This document shows, in pieces, positions 11,733 through 24,028 of a stretch of 64,000 nucleotides of DNA. Each line of letters starts with the position of its first letter. Within the stretch, counting starts at the first letter, position 1. The stretch is taken from positions 11,432,591 through 11,496,590 of the forward strand of contig OY720100.1 in NCBI GenBank assembly GCA_963082875.1. The letters are read 5' to 3'. The DNA comes from Corella eumyota (Eukaryota > Chordata > Ascidiacea > Phlebobranchia > Corellidae). The notes under the pieces were generated by a model. The model saw nothing but the letters and a program-made list of their open reading frames with translations. It ran no database searches and had not been told where the DNA came from. The translations under genes and the position numbers were made by a program.

Positions 11733-12645
11733 TCATTCGTTTTCCAGCATTGCATGTGGTAATCCTTGACCCTCTTTTTTTTGGTTCCTTTTGCAATCGA
11801 AGTAAAAAATCATGATCCATGAAAAAGATTTAAAGGCAACTGCAAGTAGCCAGCCAAGAAAGTATGCGAAGTTGTAGGTATATTTATAGTCGTCAAACGG
11901 CTTGTAGTTATTATGAACGTCAAGCAATATATGCTCTGACCAAAACTTTGAAAAAACAAATAGCCCAATAATCAGAAGCGAGCCTAAAACAAGAATAATA
12001 TCCTAATTAAGTAAAAGGTTTTGTTTTTGGTTTAAATTAGCAACCTGAAAGTTAATATTACAATATCAAACTATTATGTGCAAATATTATTAAGAACTTA
12101 TGATTAAAAGTTGTGTATTAAATTATGCCTACTTGCAGCTACATACGAGAATCTTGAAAGTCGTATAAGGCCTAATGGCCTAAGGCATTTTACTGACAGA
12201 TTTGCTGCGGCCAAAATCATTGAAATAATTCCAATAAACAGCATAAAGTTGGTCAAAACCAACATAGCTTGGAGCGTTGCGGTGCCGCTATTTGATTGAA
12301 CTAAACAATAAAAGTTGCTTAATATCGCAAATGATATATTTAACATACAATTGATTTTCTTGATTTTTTAACCTATATTACCAGTCAGTTGTGAAAAAAC
12401 TTTATAATGCCAACATATTCAACATTACCCCTATATTATGGCTCTTATAATGAACATTTACTTTTTAATGCAATAAATCCGTCCGTGTCAATTAAATCAA
12501 ATGCTCCCAGTGTAAAAGAATGGTCTTCATTTTGAAACTTTACAGTCACATTTAGCCATGCTTTTGCAACACAAAAAAGTATGTTCAATATCAGTGCTAA
12601 AATCCCCACAGCAATCCAAATTAGACGGCTTTTTTTATGCTCCAT
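11733..12645 (-). CDS. unrecognised four-membrane-span protein C (tandem family, copy C), 3 exons
   Basis: Exons in reading order: 12645-12462, 12300-12133, 11983-11733, giving 200 residues with GT-AG introns in the same phases as A and B. The start MEHKKSRLIWIAVGILAL matches B closely. The outer loop has SFTLGAFDL. TM2 is LVLTNFMLFIGIISMILA, TM3 SLLIIGLFVF and TM4 YFLGWLLAVAFKSFSWIMIF, and the tail (DCKRNQKKEGQG) ends LENE as in B. B and C are the most recent duplicates of the trio. Function is not recognised. Confidence 0.78.
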
Positions 12646-13420
12646 TTTTAAATTTGCATTAATAAATTTAGGAATTTCTTTGTAATTAGATGAAAAAAAA
12701 TATTGGTTTTAAGCTTTAGATTTTTTAATAAGGAGTTGCTGTTTTTTATTTATAATTTTTAGTGTATAGGTTTATTTTAAGAAACAACTGACCGCTTAAA
12801 ATATATTTCTATCTAGGCTATGGTTAGGTTACGTAAAAACATTGCTATAACTAAAATCTATATGTAGAGTATTACCCATTTACAGTTTACACGAAGTTTA
12901 TAACTACATTTGACTACTATATTGTTACTTAATGCAGTTACAACTTATTCGCTTTAACGTTTGTCCTACGGAGAAAAAGAAAAAGCAATCTGTTGATGTC
13001 ACCTAATATAGAAAATGGATTGGTTCCGACTCAACAATTAAACAAAGAAATTGGATTTTTTTACATATTTTTTTAAATTGTTAAAGTAACATAACTTAAT
13101 TTAAATTGTAACCTTGCAAAGCAAAAAGATATACCCTTGCATTTAAACTTTTAATTATTAAATGCTTTCTTATAATACTTTTTAGTCTAATTTTGAAAAA
13201 GCAAACCTTACAGATTCTAAGTCTTAAAAGTTTTAAATAGTAATAACAAACTAAACTCATAAAACCGTTTATTATAATATTTTATAATGCATAGCGTATT
13301 ATGTACATTTGACAATATATTGTTTATAGATTATTTTTCTTAGTTATGGGTAAACTTGTTAGAATTATGTGTTAAAATAATTTAATTGTTATCCAATGGT
13401 GTGATTTATTAAAAAACTCC
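12646..13420. other. spacer between four-TM gene C and the ZP gene
   Basis: AT-rich with no conserved stretch seen. It should hold the promoter of gene C and the 3' end of the ZP gene transcript. Confidence 0.45.
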
Positions 13421-16400
13421 CTATGCTTTAAACCTGATCATTAGAATTGCACAGGAGAGCAAAGCTGATACAAAAAAACAAGCTGGGAGAAGAAAATTTC
13501 CTGAATGTTGATTCTGTCTGACGTCATTTAAGTTGTTATGATGTAGATCCTCTAAAAAACAGAATTGTCAGAAACAAAAAAATTGTTGCTACACTTACAT
13601 AATCAACACGCTGACATAACAATTTACTGACAACGGATCTTACTTAGAAAAGACAGGATTTATTTTATTGTGTTAACTCACCTATCACGTGATGACACGT
13701 TTTTCCATTAGTGTCGATAGTGTTATAAGATGGACACACACAAACATGATCTCCCATACTAGTTGTTCCGCAATCATGCGAACATCCTAAAGCGACCTAA
13801 AATAACAAAACCATTTGTCAATTTTATTGTAATACATATCACAATTTAAAAAATAAATTTTCTTGGCCAAATTCCCATTACACAAAGCTCACAAACACGC
13901 AAACTAACTGCTTATTGTTATGTCATATTACGTTTATATAATTTTTTACAAATATAACAAATTTATGCTCACCGCATCACATAGTTTATTGGATTTCTCT
14001 TGTATAACTTGTTCAAGTGGCTCTTTTGTTGATGGTGATTGTGCATTTATTTTAGCTGAATTTTTCTTGTCCGCTTTTGACAAATCAATTGGGCCAATAG
14101 TTACAGTCTTTTCATTTGCTTGTGGTTTTTCCATAGTGATGTCTCTTCGACGACGCCCTGCACCGCAATTCTATAACCGGTCAACAATTTTAAACAATAT
14201 ACAAATCTTAATTTTTTTTGTAATAATTTATTCTGAATGTGGGAAGGTTGACTTCGCAACCTAACATTTGTTACCCTAACACAGTCTCGAGTTGCCTTTG
14301 GAAGTTTGGGATATTATAAATTATAATTGCCTAATAATTAAGCTGCTGATTAAGTATTGGCTTAGCAGAAGGTTATACCGTTTATAGCGCTTTACTCAAG
14401 GGTGTTACAGAATGAGAACAGTGGAATTAAACCCAGAACCTTATGTATTGAAGCCAAGTGTTCTGACCACTACACTACGCTTCCGGTATTTATATTAAGG
14501 ATACCACGTTTTATAAAAACTTTTTGCACAACTTGTAAATAATATAAATATTGGTGTGCATATAATTCACAAAAAATAGTTAAAATTCCATATTAAGGAT
14601 AAACAGAAATCTAAAATAAACACTACCGGCGCTAAAGTGCAATTTTCTTCCAGTTCTGGAACACAGACAAACAAAGTACAATGAAGAAAGACCCGTTGAA
14701 CGTCATTATCTAGCCAGCGAAACGAATTAAACCAGAATGTAACGTTGTCACTCATAAAATTTCGACCAACAAACACATTTTGCATACCGTTGGGGTCAAT
14801 AGCAGCGCACCTGTATGGACAAACAAAACGATTTCTAAGGTGCTAGATAATTGTTTTTTAAAATAACGTAGAAGGCATTTAAATAAATTTACATCTATGT
14901 TTAGTGTTTGTTATATTTAAACGTAAAAACTATAACCTTGTTACCTAGTTTACAACGTATATAGGTTAAAAAGAACATTTTTTAAGTATAATACAACGCT
15001 AAGTTGTTTTGAACTTTTTGTTAATGTATTGACATAAAATGCAGGTTTGAAGTAAATTTACCCTTCTGAGATTAATTGATATCTGGGTGTATCTTCAGGA
15101 AATCGGCTGGCAGATGCCCAGCATTGCCTGGCCTGAGAAAATTAAACTAAATTAGATACAAGTTATATATACCTTGCTAATAGGTTAAACTAATAAATTA
15201 TGTTAATTTACCTGCAACACAAAATTTCCTAACTCGTTTTTAATGTCAACTTGAACGTAAACAGTGTCACCGATGGTGGTTGAATAAGGGGGGAGTAAAG
15301 CGGTGTCGTAACTAGAATTCGGGTAAATACTCATGCAAATATCAAAGTCTTCGAGCTCTGGGTCAACATACACATCTTGCTGACTAAAGATAAGAGTTTT
15401 AAAAATTTGTTAAGAGGCATTAAATAATTAAACTGTTTAAGGGAAAGACGTTTTACAAAAAATAGTTTTTTACTTTACAACTTTAGATATACTATTCCAT
15501 ACATAGCCTTACGGTGAGCATTATAATTATTGTAATACGGTTGCAACTCCCAACTCATATTTGCCCCTGATAATTTACCCGCTCACCACAAACGGCAGTA
15601 TTATTTATTTTATAGGCTAATATACATATATATAGATATATACTTTTTCATCGTCATTTAGTAGGTGGACTTACTGTGCAACTGGCAAGTATGGTCCGCT
15701 TGTATCATGTGAATTCACTTTATAAAAGCAGACAAAAATGTAAGCTGGTGCCGGTCCATGAGAAACAATTTGACCCGAAGTGGAATTTAACAAAATACGG
15801 ATTCGATATCTCAATTCGTAGAAATCACAGTCATCAATTGTTGTAGTCTAAAGATTGTGAAACAATTTTACAGCTTTACCAAATGGAATATTTTGTTAGG
15901 GTCTATCTTTTATATTCACAGAGTTTTTATTATACCTCAAACAAATATGAACATGAACCAAATGACCCTGTTGGTGTAAAAACATAATTGCCGTTCTCTA
16001 AAGTTGCTGTACAGTGAAAGGGTGCTACTTCACTTGTAGGTTCTTCAGCTAAAATTAACCTCAGCACTTTTCCCAAATCTATTCCAATACCGGAGAGAAA
16101 TGATTGTGGTATGCTGCAATATAAAAAAATTATCATTTTTCTGGTCTAACACTAATAATCACAGCAGCTAAAGATACACTTTTGATAGATACGGTGTGTT
16201 TTAAATAATGAACTTAATTGGAATTAAATGGTAACAAGGACGTATTGTTTAGGCAAAGAGACATTGTTTAAAAAATGAGTCACATAATTTATAGCTATAT
16301 ACCTGATACTTGGCCCATTTACAGTGCAGTTAGCATATTCGTCATTCAAAGCTGGAACATCTGTAAGATAAATTATCCTTGAGCATATGGTTCTAGTTTA

Positions 16401-16551
16401 TATCAAATTAAATTGCTTTTCACCAAATTTGGCATCCTTAGTGACTTGTTATATTTTTGGTAAAATGATCTTTTTTAATAAAGTACTAACCTGAAATGCC
16501 CTGTATTCCACTAAGGCAAAGAAACAGGATAACTCCTAAAACCCTTTCCAT
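13421..16551 (-). CDS. ZP-domain, EGF-like, single-pass membrane protein, 10 exons
   Basis: Exons in reading order: 16551-16491, 16360-16303, 16113-15936, 15847-15675, 15383-15212, 15132-15062, 14810-14627, 14170-13973, 13796-13682, 13551-13421. GT-AG introns and phases join into 446 residues. Parts: a signal peptide (MERVLGVILFLCLSG); a zona pellucida domain over about residues 28-300, with spaced Cys and the typical late block (RQCWASASRFPED); a tetrabasic RRRR at 305-308 where ZP proteins carry a furin cleavage site; a Lys/Asn-rich linker; one EGF-like module (Cys 363, 370, 374, 384, 386, 399) built across an exon junction; and a TM helix near the C-terminus (FLLPACFFVSALLSCAILMI). ZP proteins polymerise into extracellular filaments, so egg coat or epithelial matrix is possible. 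It has no close named relative that I recognise. Intron 7 holds an antisense SINE. Confidence 0.85.
14228..14490 (-). repeat. SINE copy, antisense orientation on + strand, inside the ZP gene
   Basis: On the plus strand it reads tail to head: 'gtgggaaggttgac', 'gttaccctaacacagtctcgag', 'aattaagctgctgattaagt', 'gtgttctgaccactacact' and 'cgcttccgg'. It lies in ZP intron 7 and shares the strand of that gene. Confidence 0.85.
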
Positions 16552-18214
16552 TAGGATTTGTTTTACTGACTTTTTAAAACTTTTTTTAACCTGACAAAAA
16601 GTTAGGCACAAAATATAATATATTTGTTGTAATACATAAAAAAAATGTTTTTAATCTTTTATCTATTATTAATTGTTTATTTTCTTAAAATATAAACGTA
16701 ATCAGCTAGTATTAAATTTTAAACTAAATCTTACTTACTTACCTATTAAGTATATACACACTTACTAAACTAAAATGTTAAGACTTTATTAATGCTAGTG
16801 ATAAATATTAAAATATTAGTGATTTATAATATTAGAAATGTGTACGATTATATTATGTATCTTACGTGGTACCAGTAGTCGGAAGCAGTCGTGCCGTATA
16901 ATAAAAGAACACAAGACGAATGAATCAGGCAGGAAATAAATAGCAATCTAATAAGCTACAGACAATAGTTTTAACATTTAAACTGCGCGAGCCTATTTCT
17001 TTTTGTATCTTTAATAAAGTAATAAGTAGTGTGGCAACATAATCAAACTGTGTTGTGATAACTATTTTAAAAAAATGTTTAATTTGATTTATTATAAGCA
17101 AATTGCGTTTTAAGACTGTTCTGCAATTTTCGTGTTTTAATTGAATGCCAATTTTAATGAATATTTGGTGGTCTTATGTAATTCTTTATTTTTGCAGTTT
17201 TATAATATGTGCAAGTATGTCTATTCACAATACAATCACTAACTTTTGTCTATGTACTACTAAGAAATGTTAACTTTTTGGCAAAAACTTAAACTGAAGG
17301 AATATTATTAAGCGATAGGTGTCACTAAAGAATGTGTATTCCAATGTGATTAATTGTTTGCTTAGCTAATTTAAACTAAAAATCTATGCTTAGTTATACA
17401 ATTGCAAATGTTATAAATTCTTTACAACAATTTACTATTTTTTTTATCAATTTTAAACAAAAATATAAGCAACATGTTTTTGTTAATATATAAAGATTTT
17501 TAACAATCAATGTTTTAGTTGGATTTTTGGGCCTTATGCCAAGTTGTTTTCGTTCGATCAAACAACAATGGTTGTGCAGAACAGCAATATTTAACCTTTA
17601 AATAATTTATTTAGTTGCCTTTACTTTTGCATAAGCGAATTGCGGTTTAGTTTATAGAAAAGTACTTATTTGTAAACATTTATAAACAGTTTTAAAGATT
17701 AGCAACTGTATTTCAAGGTATAAAACATTAAAAAACATTAGCTGTACATAATAATAACGTGTTAGAAAGTTTGCAAAAACGAAAAAAAGAAAAAATTTAA
17801 ACAATTTTTGAAATATTGTGTAAAAATTTTTATATATTGGGTGAACAGTAGTGTAAATTTGGATTTTAAATTAAATAGCAGGTAGACTATAAAGTTAACT
17901 AAACCTAAACGTATAGGTAAATTTACTATTTTTATTATTTAAGAAATTGCTTGTTAAATCAAATGGTAAAAAGCCTTTGGCTATAATAAACTAAATTCAA
18001 TAAAGGCATTTGCCATGTTTAAATATATCAATGCTGGCAAAACGGCATTAAAATTTAGTCTGGTCTCAGGAAGTTTCGGTTCCAATATAAAATTTTCCAC
18101 TGCTTTAGATGATACACGCAAAATGACGCAACAATGAAAGTATTTCAACACGGCGTCTAGCATAATGACTTTAAAAAAGCTAGTAAGTTTGTTTAGCAGC
18201 AATACAAACATTAT
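16552..18214. other. 1.7-kb spacer, no gene seen
   Basis: AT-rich. The longest open frame (17981-18211, minus) has no family resemblance, no signal peptide and low-complexity composition, so it is not called. The right end grades into the triplicated LITAF unit. Confidence 0.45.
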
Positions 18215-18352
18215 TTTAAAAATATGAAAATATTTAATTTACATTTAACTTAGTTTATGAAAAGTACAAACGTTTAGGTGATAAAGAAGTTTAGGTTAAG
18301 GTTTAGCTTAAAATATATTTTATAAATAAACTGAAATTTTGCAAAAACCACT

Positions 18353-18796
18353 ATGCAGGCGAAGCAAAATCTAGATTCTCCCCCTCCTTTTTCCGCCCAA
18401 CCTCTCCCAAAAACCACCAATGCAGTGGCAGGGGTATCTCCCATGCCACAACCTCCCCCCTACCCAGTAACAACAAGCCCCGCGGCAAATACGAACATCC
18501 CTGTTTCGCAGATCCAGCCTCCGGTAATTTACCAGCAGCCCCAACCTACTCCAACGAATATTTTTGTGGGCGGCGCACTGGGTAGAAATTCAACTGCAAC
18601 AGTTTGCCCAAACTGTCGTAACTCGGTAGACACCACCACATCGAGAGAACTACATGGCGAGGCTTGGTTATTCTGTATTCTGTTGTGCCTGTGTGGTTGT
18701 GAGCTCTGTTTTTGGATACCTTTTGTGATGGACAGTAATTACACGACAGATCATTATTGCCCTGTGTGTCAGACCCACCTGGGTAGCTTTAACTAA
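18353..18796 (+). CDS. LITAF-domain membrane protein, type A copy 1
   Basis: 147 residues in one exon. The N-terminal half is Pro/Gln-rich with PPPF and PPPYP, and the C-terminal half is a LITAF (SIMPLE) domain. The first zinc half is VCPNC, followed by an amphipathic/hydrophobic insert rich in Cys, Leu and Trp (LFCILLCLCGCELCFWIPF) and the second half HYCPVCQTHLG. Such proteins sit on the cytosolic face of endosomal and lysosomal membranes and can recruit NEDD4-type ligases through PPxY motifs. The start ATG has a TATA-like stretch (ttttataaataaac) about 30 bases upstream, shared with copies 2 and 3. It differs from copies 2 and 3 by a few residues (for example CFW where they have CCW) and by its shortened promoter. 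Cellular role is inferred from the family. Confidence 0.88.
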   Translation: MQAKQNLDSPPPFSAQPLPKTTNAVAGVSPMPQPPPYPVTTSPAANTNIPVSQIQPPVIYQQPQPTPTNIFVGGALGRNSTATVCPNCRNSVDTTTSRELHGEAWLFCILLCLCGCELCFWIPFVMDSNYTTDHYCPVCQTHLGSFN

Positions 18797-19539
18797 GTAG
18801 ACGAAAGTAAATTAGTTTTATATATAATGTATAATTTAACTTGATTTTTACCAAATTTATTTAAAAATAATTTTGTTAGTAGAAAAAATTAGATTTATAC
18901 CTTAATAATAAACTTTTTACCGATTAACCGTGGTTTGGTGTTTTTAAATTGTCTTGCAGATATTCTGTTATCGTAAAATACTGATAATTTTTTATTAATT
19001 TAGTTTGAACTACTATATTATCAAATAAATTTGCTTATTTTTCTTAACGCCTTGATGTAAATAATAGCTTTAATTGTAATTATTTTTGTATATAACTAAA
19101 TCGACAGAATAAATACAACTTTATAGAAATATTTATTTTTAATAGTTTTTATTATTATTATCATGTACTACTTCACTATATTACAAAAAATTGGGTTGAA
19201 ATATTTTGCAACAACAGTATCTAAATTTTTATGGTATTTTAATAAACTTAATTTTGTGGGTCAAAATGCGTCTAACACTTTCACGTTCAGAATTAGAACT
19301 TATAGTTAAAGAGCTGCATTAACATAAAATTACAAATTTATGCGTACTGCAAAAAGCTAAACTACTCGTATAAACAAGTTAGAAAAAACAGCAAAAGAAA
19401 GGATTCACGATACATTTATGTACAAATATTTTCTGCTCTTGACATTTACCTTATTAGGCAATGTAGGCTTATGTTATGCTTGTTTATTACATAAGGGGGT
19501 CGATAATGTGCAAATTTACAAAACATGGCGTATTATATT
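18797..19539. other. spacer between convergent type A1 and B1
   Basis: Part of the tandem unit, nearly identical to 21042-21784 and 23286-24028. It holds the 3' ends of both genes, with AATAAA sequences near 18908 and 19240. No further coding signal. Confidence 0.6.
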
Positions 19540-19930
19540 CTAGCGAGCTTTTCCAGGTACAAATTTGCACTGCGGACAGCTATGCGTAACCTCGTAGCTT
19601 TCATCCAGCACAAGCGGAATCTAAAAGCAAAGGACCCCACCAATAAGACACAGAACAACCATTCTCCACCATGCCCGGAAAGTAAGATTCGAATCTGTGC
19701 GAGTTTCAATTCTGCTGCGACAATTCGGGCATCTAGTTAAAAATGGCTGCTTATTTATCAGTTGTGAGCCTACGATCAGATGTGTCGCGAACTACCACCA
19801 CGTTTCTAATTGGTTGTTGTTGAGTAACAGGGGCATGTTGCATTTGATTTGAAGGTGGGCTTATAAATGTTTTCGGAATTTGAGGCCGGCCTGTATCTAA
19901 TTGAGAATAGGGTGGTGGCTGATGAGACAT
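19540..19930 (-). pseudogene. LITAF-like type B copy 1, frameshifted
   Basis: Near-identical to the intact copy at 24029-24427 but 8 bases shorter around 19783-19790. After about 50 residues (MSHQPPPYSQLDTGRPQIPK ...) the frame changes and stops before the LITAF domain, while the domain-coding DNA downstream remains otherwise well preserved. The same 8-base difference occurs in copy 2, so the loss preceded the last duplication. A short PPxY-containing peptide could still be made. More likely it is a young pseudogene. Confidence 0.75.
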
Positions 19931-20597
19931 AATCGTTGTTGTTTCTTGAAAACTTAATTTTCAATGAACTAATTTTTTTACAATAATATTATGATTTGAA
20001 TTTCTCCTAAAGTTAAACAACTTGTGGTTTTTTAAATAAGTCTAACAATGAACTTAACATGTGTTCTATATTTTTTTAATCTGTTAACTTAAAAAATCGG
20101 TTACTTTAACAATGCAATCTTAAAACATATTCAACAAAAGCTGAGCGTTCTTTCTAACGTTTTATGACTGGCAACTTTTTAGTATGTAAATAAAGTTCTA
20201 GACTAGGTTGTTGGCCTAAACTGAAAAACCAGTCAACAAATATACTTAAAAATATGAAAATATTTAATTTACATTTAACTTAGTTTATGAAAATTACAAA
20301 CGTTTAGGTGATAAAGAAGTTTAGGACAGTGTCTCAAGCAAAGACTAACTAAAAAGAATAGTTAAAAATTAATAAATCCAATATTTTGTATTTTACAATG
20401 GTATAGCCATTGCTTTTAATTAGTGTACTAAATCTATAGAAAATCGATAACAGTCTAGATTAAAACAGCGTTTGCGTTATCGTCGATATTTAATTCAACG
20501 TTAAACAAGATAAAACAAGTACTAATACATCGTAAATTATTCAAGGTTTAGCTTAAAATATTTTTTATAAAAAAACTGGAATTTTGCATAAACCACT

Positions 20598-21041
20598 ATG
20601 CAGGCGAAGCAAAATCTAGATTCTCCCCCTCCTTATTCCGCCCAACTTCTCCCAAAAGCCATCAATGCGGTGACAGGGGTATCTCCCATGCCACAACCTG
20701 CCCCCTACCCAGTAACAACAAGCCCCGCGGCAAATATGAACATCCCTGTTTTGCAGATCCAGCCTCAGGTAATTTACCAGCAGCCCCAACCTACTCAAAC
20801 GATTATTTCTGTGGGCGGCGCACTGGGTAGAAATTCTACTGCAACAGTTTGCCCAAACTGTCGTAACTCGGTAAACACCATCACATCGAGAGAACTACAT
20901 GGCGAGGCTTGGTTATTTTGTATTCTGTTGTGCCTGTGTGGTTGTGAGCTCTGTTGTTGGATACCTTTTGTGATGGACAGTAGTTACACAACAAATCATA
21001 ATTGCCCTGTGTGTCAGACCCACCTGGGTAGCTTTAACTAA
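20598..21041 (+). CDS. LITAF-domain membrane protein, type A copy 2
   Basis: 147 residues, one exon. N-terminal PPPYSAQ supplies a PPxY motif where copy 1 has PPPF. Then comes a Pro/Gln/Thr-rich linker and a complete LITAF domain with VCPNC, the membrane-inserting stretch (LCLCGCELCCWIPF) and NCPVCQTHLG. It differs from copy 3 by only a handful of residues in the linker. The 5' flank is identical over hundreds of bases to that of copy 3, so the two should share regulation. Confidence 0.88.
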   Translation: MQAKQNLDSPPPYSAQLLPKAINAVTGVSPMPQPAPYPVTTSPAANMNIPVLQIQPQVIYQQPQPTQTIISVGGALGRNSTATVCPNCRNSVNTITSRELHGEAWLFCILLCLCGCELCCWIPFVMDSSYTTNHNCPVCQTHLGSFN

Positions 21042-21784
21042 ATAGACGAAAGTAAATTAGTTCTATATATAATGTATAATTTAACTTGATTTTTACCAAA
21101 TTTATTTAAAAATAATTTTGTTAGTAGAAAAAATTAGATTTATACCTTAATAATAAACTTTTTACCGATTAACCGTGGTTTGGTGTTTTTAAATTGTCTT
21201 GCAGATATTCTGTTATCGTAAAATACTGATAATTTTTTATTAATTTAGTTTGAACTACTATATTATCAAATAAATTTGCTTATTTTTCTAAACGCCTTGA
21301 TGTAAATAATAGCTTCAATTGTAATTATTTTTGTATGTAACTAAATCGACAGAATAAATACAATTTTATAGAAATTTTTATTTTTAATAGTTGTTATTAT
21401 TATTATCATGTGCTACTTCACTATATTACAAAAAATCGGGTTGAAATATTTTGCAACAACAGTATCTAAATTTTTATGGTATTTTAATAAACTTAATTTT
21501 GTGGGTCAAAATGCGTCTAACAGTTTCACGTTCAGAATTAGAACTTATAGTTAAAGAGCTGCATTAACATAAAATTACAAATTTATGCATACTGCAAAAA
21601 GCTAAACTACTCGTATAAACAAGTTAGAAAAAACAGCAAAAGAAAGGATTCACGATACATTTATGTACAAATATTTTCTGCTCTTGCCATTTACCTTATT
21701 AGGCAATGTAGGCTTATGTTATGCTTGTTTATTACAGAAAGGGGTCGATAATGTGCAAATTTACAAAACATGGCGTATTATATT

Positions 21785-22175
21785 CTAGCGAGCTTTTCCA
21801 AGTACAAATTTGCACTGCGGACAGCTATGCGTAACCTCGTAGCTTTCATTCAGCACAAGCGGAATCCAAAAGCAAAGGACCCCACCAATAAGACACAGAA
21901 CGACCATTCTCCACCATGCCCGGGAAGTAAGATTCGAATCTGTGCGAGTTTCAATTCTGCTGCGACAATTCGGGCATCTAGTTAAAAATGGCTGCTTATT
22001 TATCAGTTGTGAGCCTACGATCAGATGTGTCGCGAACTACCACCACGTTTCTAATTGGTTGTTGTTGAGTAACAGGGGCATGTTGCATTTGATTTGAAGG
22101 TGGGCTTATAAATGTTTTCGGAATTTGAGGCCGGCCTGTATCTAATTGAGAATAGGGTGGTGGCTGATGAGACAT
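21785..22175 (-). pseudogene. LITAF-like type B copy 2, frameshifted
   Basis: Carries the same 8-base deletion relative to 24029-24427 as copy 1, so the reading frame leaves the LITAF domain early. The rest is nearly unchanged, which dates the lesion before or during the tandem duplication and the copying itself to very recent times. Confidence 0.75.
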
Positions 22176-22841
22176 AATCGTTGTTGTTTCTTAAAATCTT
22201 AATTTTCAATGAACTAATTTTTTTACAATAATATTATGATTTGAATTTCTCCTAAAGTTAAACAACTTGTGTTTTTTTAAATAAGTCTAACAATGAACTT
22301 AACATGTGTTCTATATTTTTTAATCTGTTAACTTAAAAAATCGGTTACTTTAACAATGCAATTTTAAAACATATTCAACAAAAGCTGGGCGTTCTTTCTA
22401 ACGTTTTATGACTGGCAACTTTTTAGTATGTAAATAAAGTTTTAGACTAGGTTGTTGGCCTAAACTGAAAAACCAGTCAACAAATATACTTAAAAATATG
22501 AAAATATTTAATTTACATTTAACTTAGTTTATGAAAATTACAAACGTTTAGGTGATAAAGAAGTTTAGGACAGTGTCTCAAGCAAAGACTAACTAAAAAG
22601 AATAGTTAAAAATTAATAAATCCAATATTTTGTATTTTACAATGGTATAGCCATTGCTTTTAATTAGTGTACTAAATCTATAGAAAATCGATAACAGTCT
22701 AGATTAAAACAGCGTTTGCGTTATCGTCGATATTTAATTCAACGTTAAACAAGATAAAACAAGTACTAATACATCGTAAATTATTCAAGGTTTAGCTTAA
22801 AATATTTTTTATAAATAAACTGGAATTTTGCATAAACCACT

Positions 22842-23285
22842 ATGCAGGCGAAGCAAAATCTAGATTCTCCCCCTCCTTATTCCGCCCAATCTCTCCCAAA
22901 AACCACCGATGCAGTGACAGGGGTATCTCCCATGCCACAACCTGCCCCCTACCCAGTAACAACAAGCCCCGCGGCAAATACAAACATCCCTGTTTTGCAG
23001 ATCCAGCCTCAGGTAATTTACCAGCAGCCCCAACCTACTCAAACGATTATTTCTGTGGGCGGCGCACTGGGTAGAAATTCAACTGCAACAGTTTGCCCAA
23101 ACTGTCGTAACTCAGTAAACACCATCACATCGAGAGAACTACATGGCGAGGCTTGGTTATTCTGTATTCTGTTGTGCCTGTGTGGTTGTGAGCTCTGTTG
23201 TTGGATACCTTTTGTGATGGACAGTAGTTACACAACAAATCATAATTGCCCTGTGTGTCAGACCCACCTGGGTAGCTTTAACTAA
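22842..23285 (+). CDS. LITAF-domain membrane protein, type A copy 3
   Basis: 147 residues, one exon, N-terminal PPPYSAQ, Pro-rich linker and a complete LITAF domain (VCPNC, hydrophobic insert, NCPVCQTHLG). It is almost identical to copy 2. It is paired with the only intact type B gene downstream on the other strand. Confidence 0.88.
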   Translation: MQAKQNLDSPPPYSAQSLPKTTDAVTGVSPMPQPAPYPVTTSPAANTNIPVLQIQPQVIYQQPQPTQTIISVGGALGRNSTATVCPNCRNSVNTITSRELHGEAWLFCILLCLCGCELCCWIPFVMDSSYTTNHNCPVCQTHLGSFN

Positions 23286-24028
23286 ATAGACGAAAGTAAA
23301 TTAGTTCTATATATAATGTATAATTTAACTTGATTTTTACCAAATTTATTTAAAAACAATTTTGTTAGTAGAAAAAATTAGATTTATACCTTAATAATAA
23401 ACTTTTTACCGATTAACCGTGGTTTGGTGTTTTTAAATTGTCTTGCAGATATTCTGTTATCGTAAAATACTGATAATTTTTTATTAATTTAGTTTGAACT
23501 ACTATATTATCAAATAAATTTGCTTATTTTTCTAAACGCCTTGATGTAAATAATAGCTTCAATTGTAATTATTTTTGTATGTAACTAAATCGACAGAATA
23601 AATACAATTTTATAGAAATTTTTATTTTTAATAGTTGTTATTATTATTATCATGTGCTACTTCACTATATTACAAAAAATCGGGTTGAAATATTTTGCAA
23701 CAACAGTATTTAAATTTTTATGGTATTTTAATAAACTTAATTTTGTGGGTCAAAATGCGTCTAACAGTTTCACGTTCAGAATTAGAACTTATAGTTAAAG
23801 AGCTGCATTAACATAAAATTACAAATTTATGCATACTGCAAAAAGCTAAACTACTCGTATAAACAAGTTAGAAAAAACAGCAAAAGAAAGAATTCACGAT
23901 ACATTTATGTACAAATATTTTCTGCTCTTGCCATTTACCTTATTAGGCAATGTAGGCTTATGTTATGCTTGTTTATTACAGAAAGGGGTCGATAATGTGC
24001 AAATTTACAAAACATGGCGTATTATATT

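Larger units (their letters stand above)
18215..20246. repeat. 2.24-kb tandem unit, copy 1 (shortened)
   Basis: First of three direct repeats, each carrying a plus-strand LITAF-like gene (type A) and a minus-strand LITAF-like gene (type B). Unit starts share 'aaaaatatgaaaatattt' (near 18215, 20248 and 22491). This copy lacks about 200 bp upstream of the type A gene that are present in copies 2 and 3 (20330-20545 and 22574-22789). Confidence 0.9.
20247..22490. repeat. 2.24-kb tandem unit, copy 2
   Basis: Second direct repeat. The offset from copy 1 is 2245 bp and to copy 3 is 2244 bp, judged from the two gene starts. It contains the extra upstream block missing in copy 1. Divergence from copy 3 is very low, mostly single substitutions. 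Confidence 0.92.

Noticed and set aside
13920-14264. 114-codon plus-strand open frame
   Set aside because: It is antisense to ZP exon 8 and its intron and runs into the SINE. No family resemblance.
17981-18211. 76-codon minus-strand open frame in the spacer left of the LITAF cluster
   Set aside because: No recognisable motif, no paralogue in the other tandem units, AT-rich composition.
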